Both the position numbers and the translations under genes were made by a program. The notes beneath the pieces were generated by a model that made no database searches, was not told where the DNA came from, and saw only the letters and a program-made list of their open reading frames with translations. From positions 1-6,142 of the forward strand of contig CACZPG010000115.1 of the NCBI GenBank assembly GCA_902782965.1: 6,142 nucleotides of DNA, in the 5' to 3' direction. Below are positions 6,081-6,142 of this stretch, in pieces (position 1 is the stretch's first letter; each line of letters starts with the position of its first letter). This DNA is from an uncultured Lachnospiraceae bacterium (lineage in GTDB: Bacteria > Bacillota > Clostridia > Lachnospirales > Lachnospiraceae).

Positions 6081-6142
6081 ATGATGGATACTAAGATTAA
6101 GATATGCGGTTTAAAAAGAATAGAAGATATTGAGATGGCAAA
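6081..6142 (+). CDS. trpF: Phosphoribosylanthranilate isomerase, 3' partial
   Basis: The window ends 20 codons into this gene. The translation begins MMDTKIKICGLKRIEDIEMA, which carries the TrpF N-terminal signature KICG, whose Cys is the usual catalytic base, followed by the first helix. TrpF isomerises phosphoribosylanthranilate to CdRP, the TrpC substrate. The start is taken at 6081, with GTGGGA (6069-6074) as a modest ribosome binding site. In-frame ATGs at 6075 and 6084 are alternatives; 6084 also fits the spacing. The frame is open far upstream through the palindromic element, but homologues begin just before KICG. The start is 185 nt after trpC, against 24-35 nt at the other junctions. 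Confidence 0.92.
   Translation, partial: MMDTKIKICGLKRIEDIEMA

Overview
The window looks like chromosomal DNA from a low-to-mid GC Firmicute of the Clostridia, most like Lachnospiraceae (Butyrivibrio/Roseburia-type). This is inferred from strong AGGAGG-type ribosome binding sites, a T-box leader, an ammonium transporter fused to a P-II domain, and the protein sequence style. No species is claimed. Every gene is on the + strand.

Layout. Positions 2-967 hold the 3' part of an Amt ammonium channel with a C-terminal P-II (GlnB/GlnK-like) domain; its 5' end lies outside the window. Positions 968-1460 contain no gene. They hold a sigma-A-type promoter (about 1000-1029), a complete T-box riboswitch (about 1062-1401) with a TGG (Trp) specifier and a TGGC tRNA-end-binding bulge, its antiterminator and terminator, and an AT-rich 5' UTR. 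Then comes a tryptophan operon: a tandem-ACT-domain protein (1461-1865), trpE (1890-3359), trpG (3392-4009), trpD (4043-5062), trpC (5098-5895) and the first codons of trpF (6081 to the window end).

How it works together. TrpE and TrpG make anthranilate from chorismate and glutamine. TrpD adds the phosphoribosyl group, TrpF isomerises the product, and TrpC closes the indole ring to give indole-3-glycerol phosphate. trpB and trpA probably lie beyond the window. Two control layers are visible: transcription antitermination by uncharged tRNA-Trp at the T-box, and a TrpE feedback site (LES motif near the N-terminus). The ACT protein heading the operon may be a third, amino-acid-sensing layer; that is inference.

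Most unusual part. Junctions from the ACT gene to trpC are 24-35 nt, but trpC and trpF are 185 nt apart. That gap is filled by a 157-nt, GC-richer element (5899-6055). An imperfect 16-bp terminal inverted repeat closes it, and it encloses five hairpins, three of them perfect and directly abutting with 3-nt loops. Removing it would leave a 28-nt junction, matching the rest of the operon. It looks like an inserted palindromic/MITE-like element or a structured RNA, and it is the best candidate here for something undescribed.
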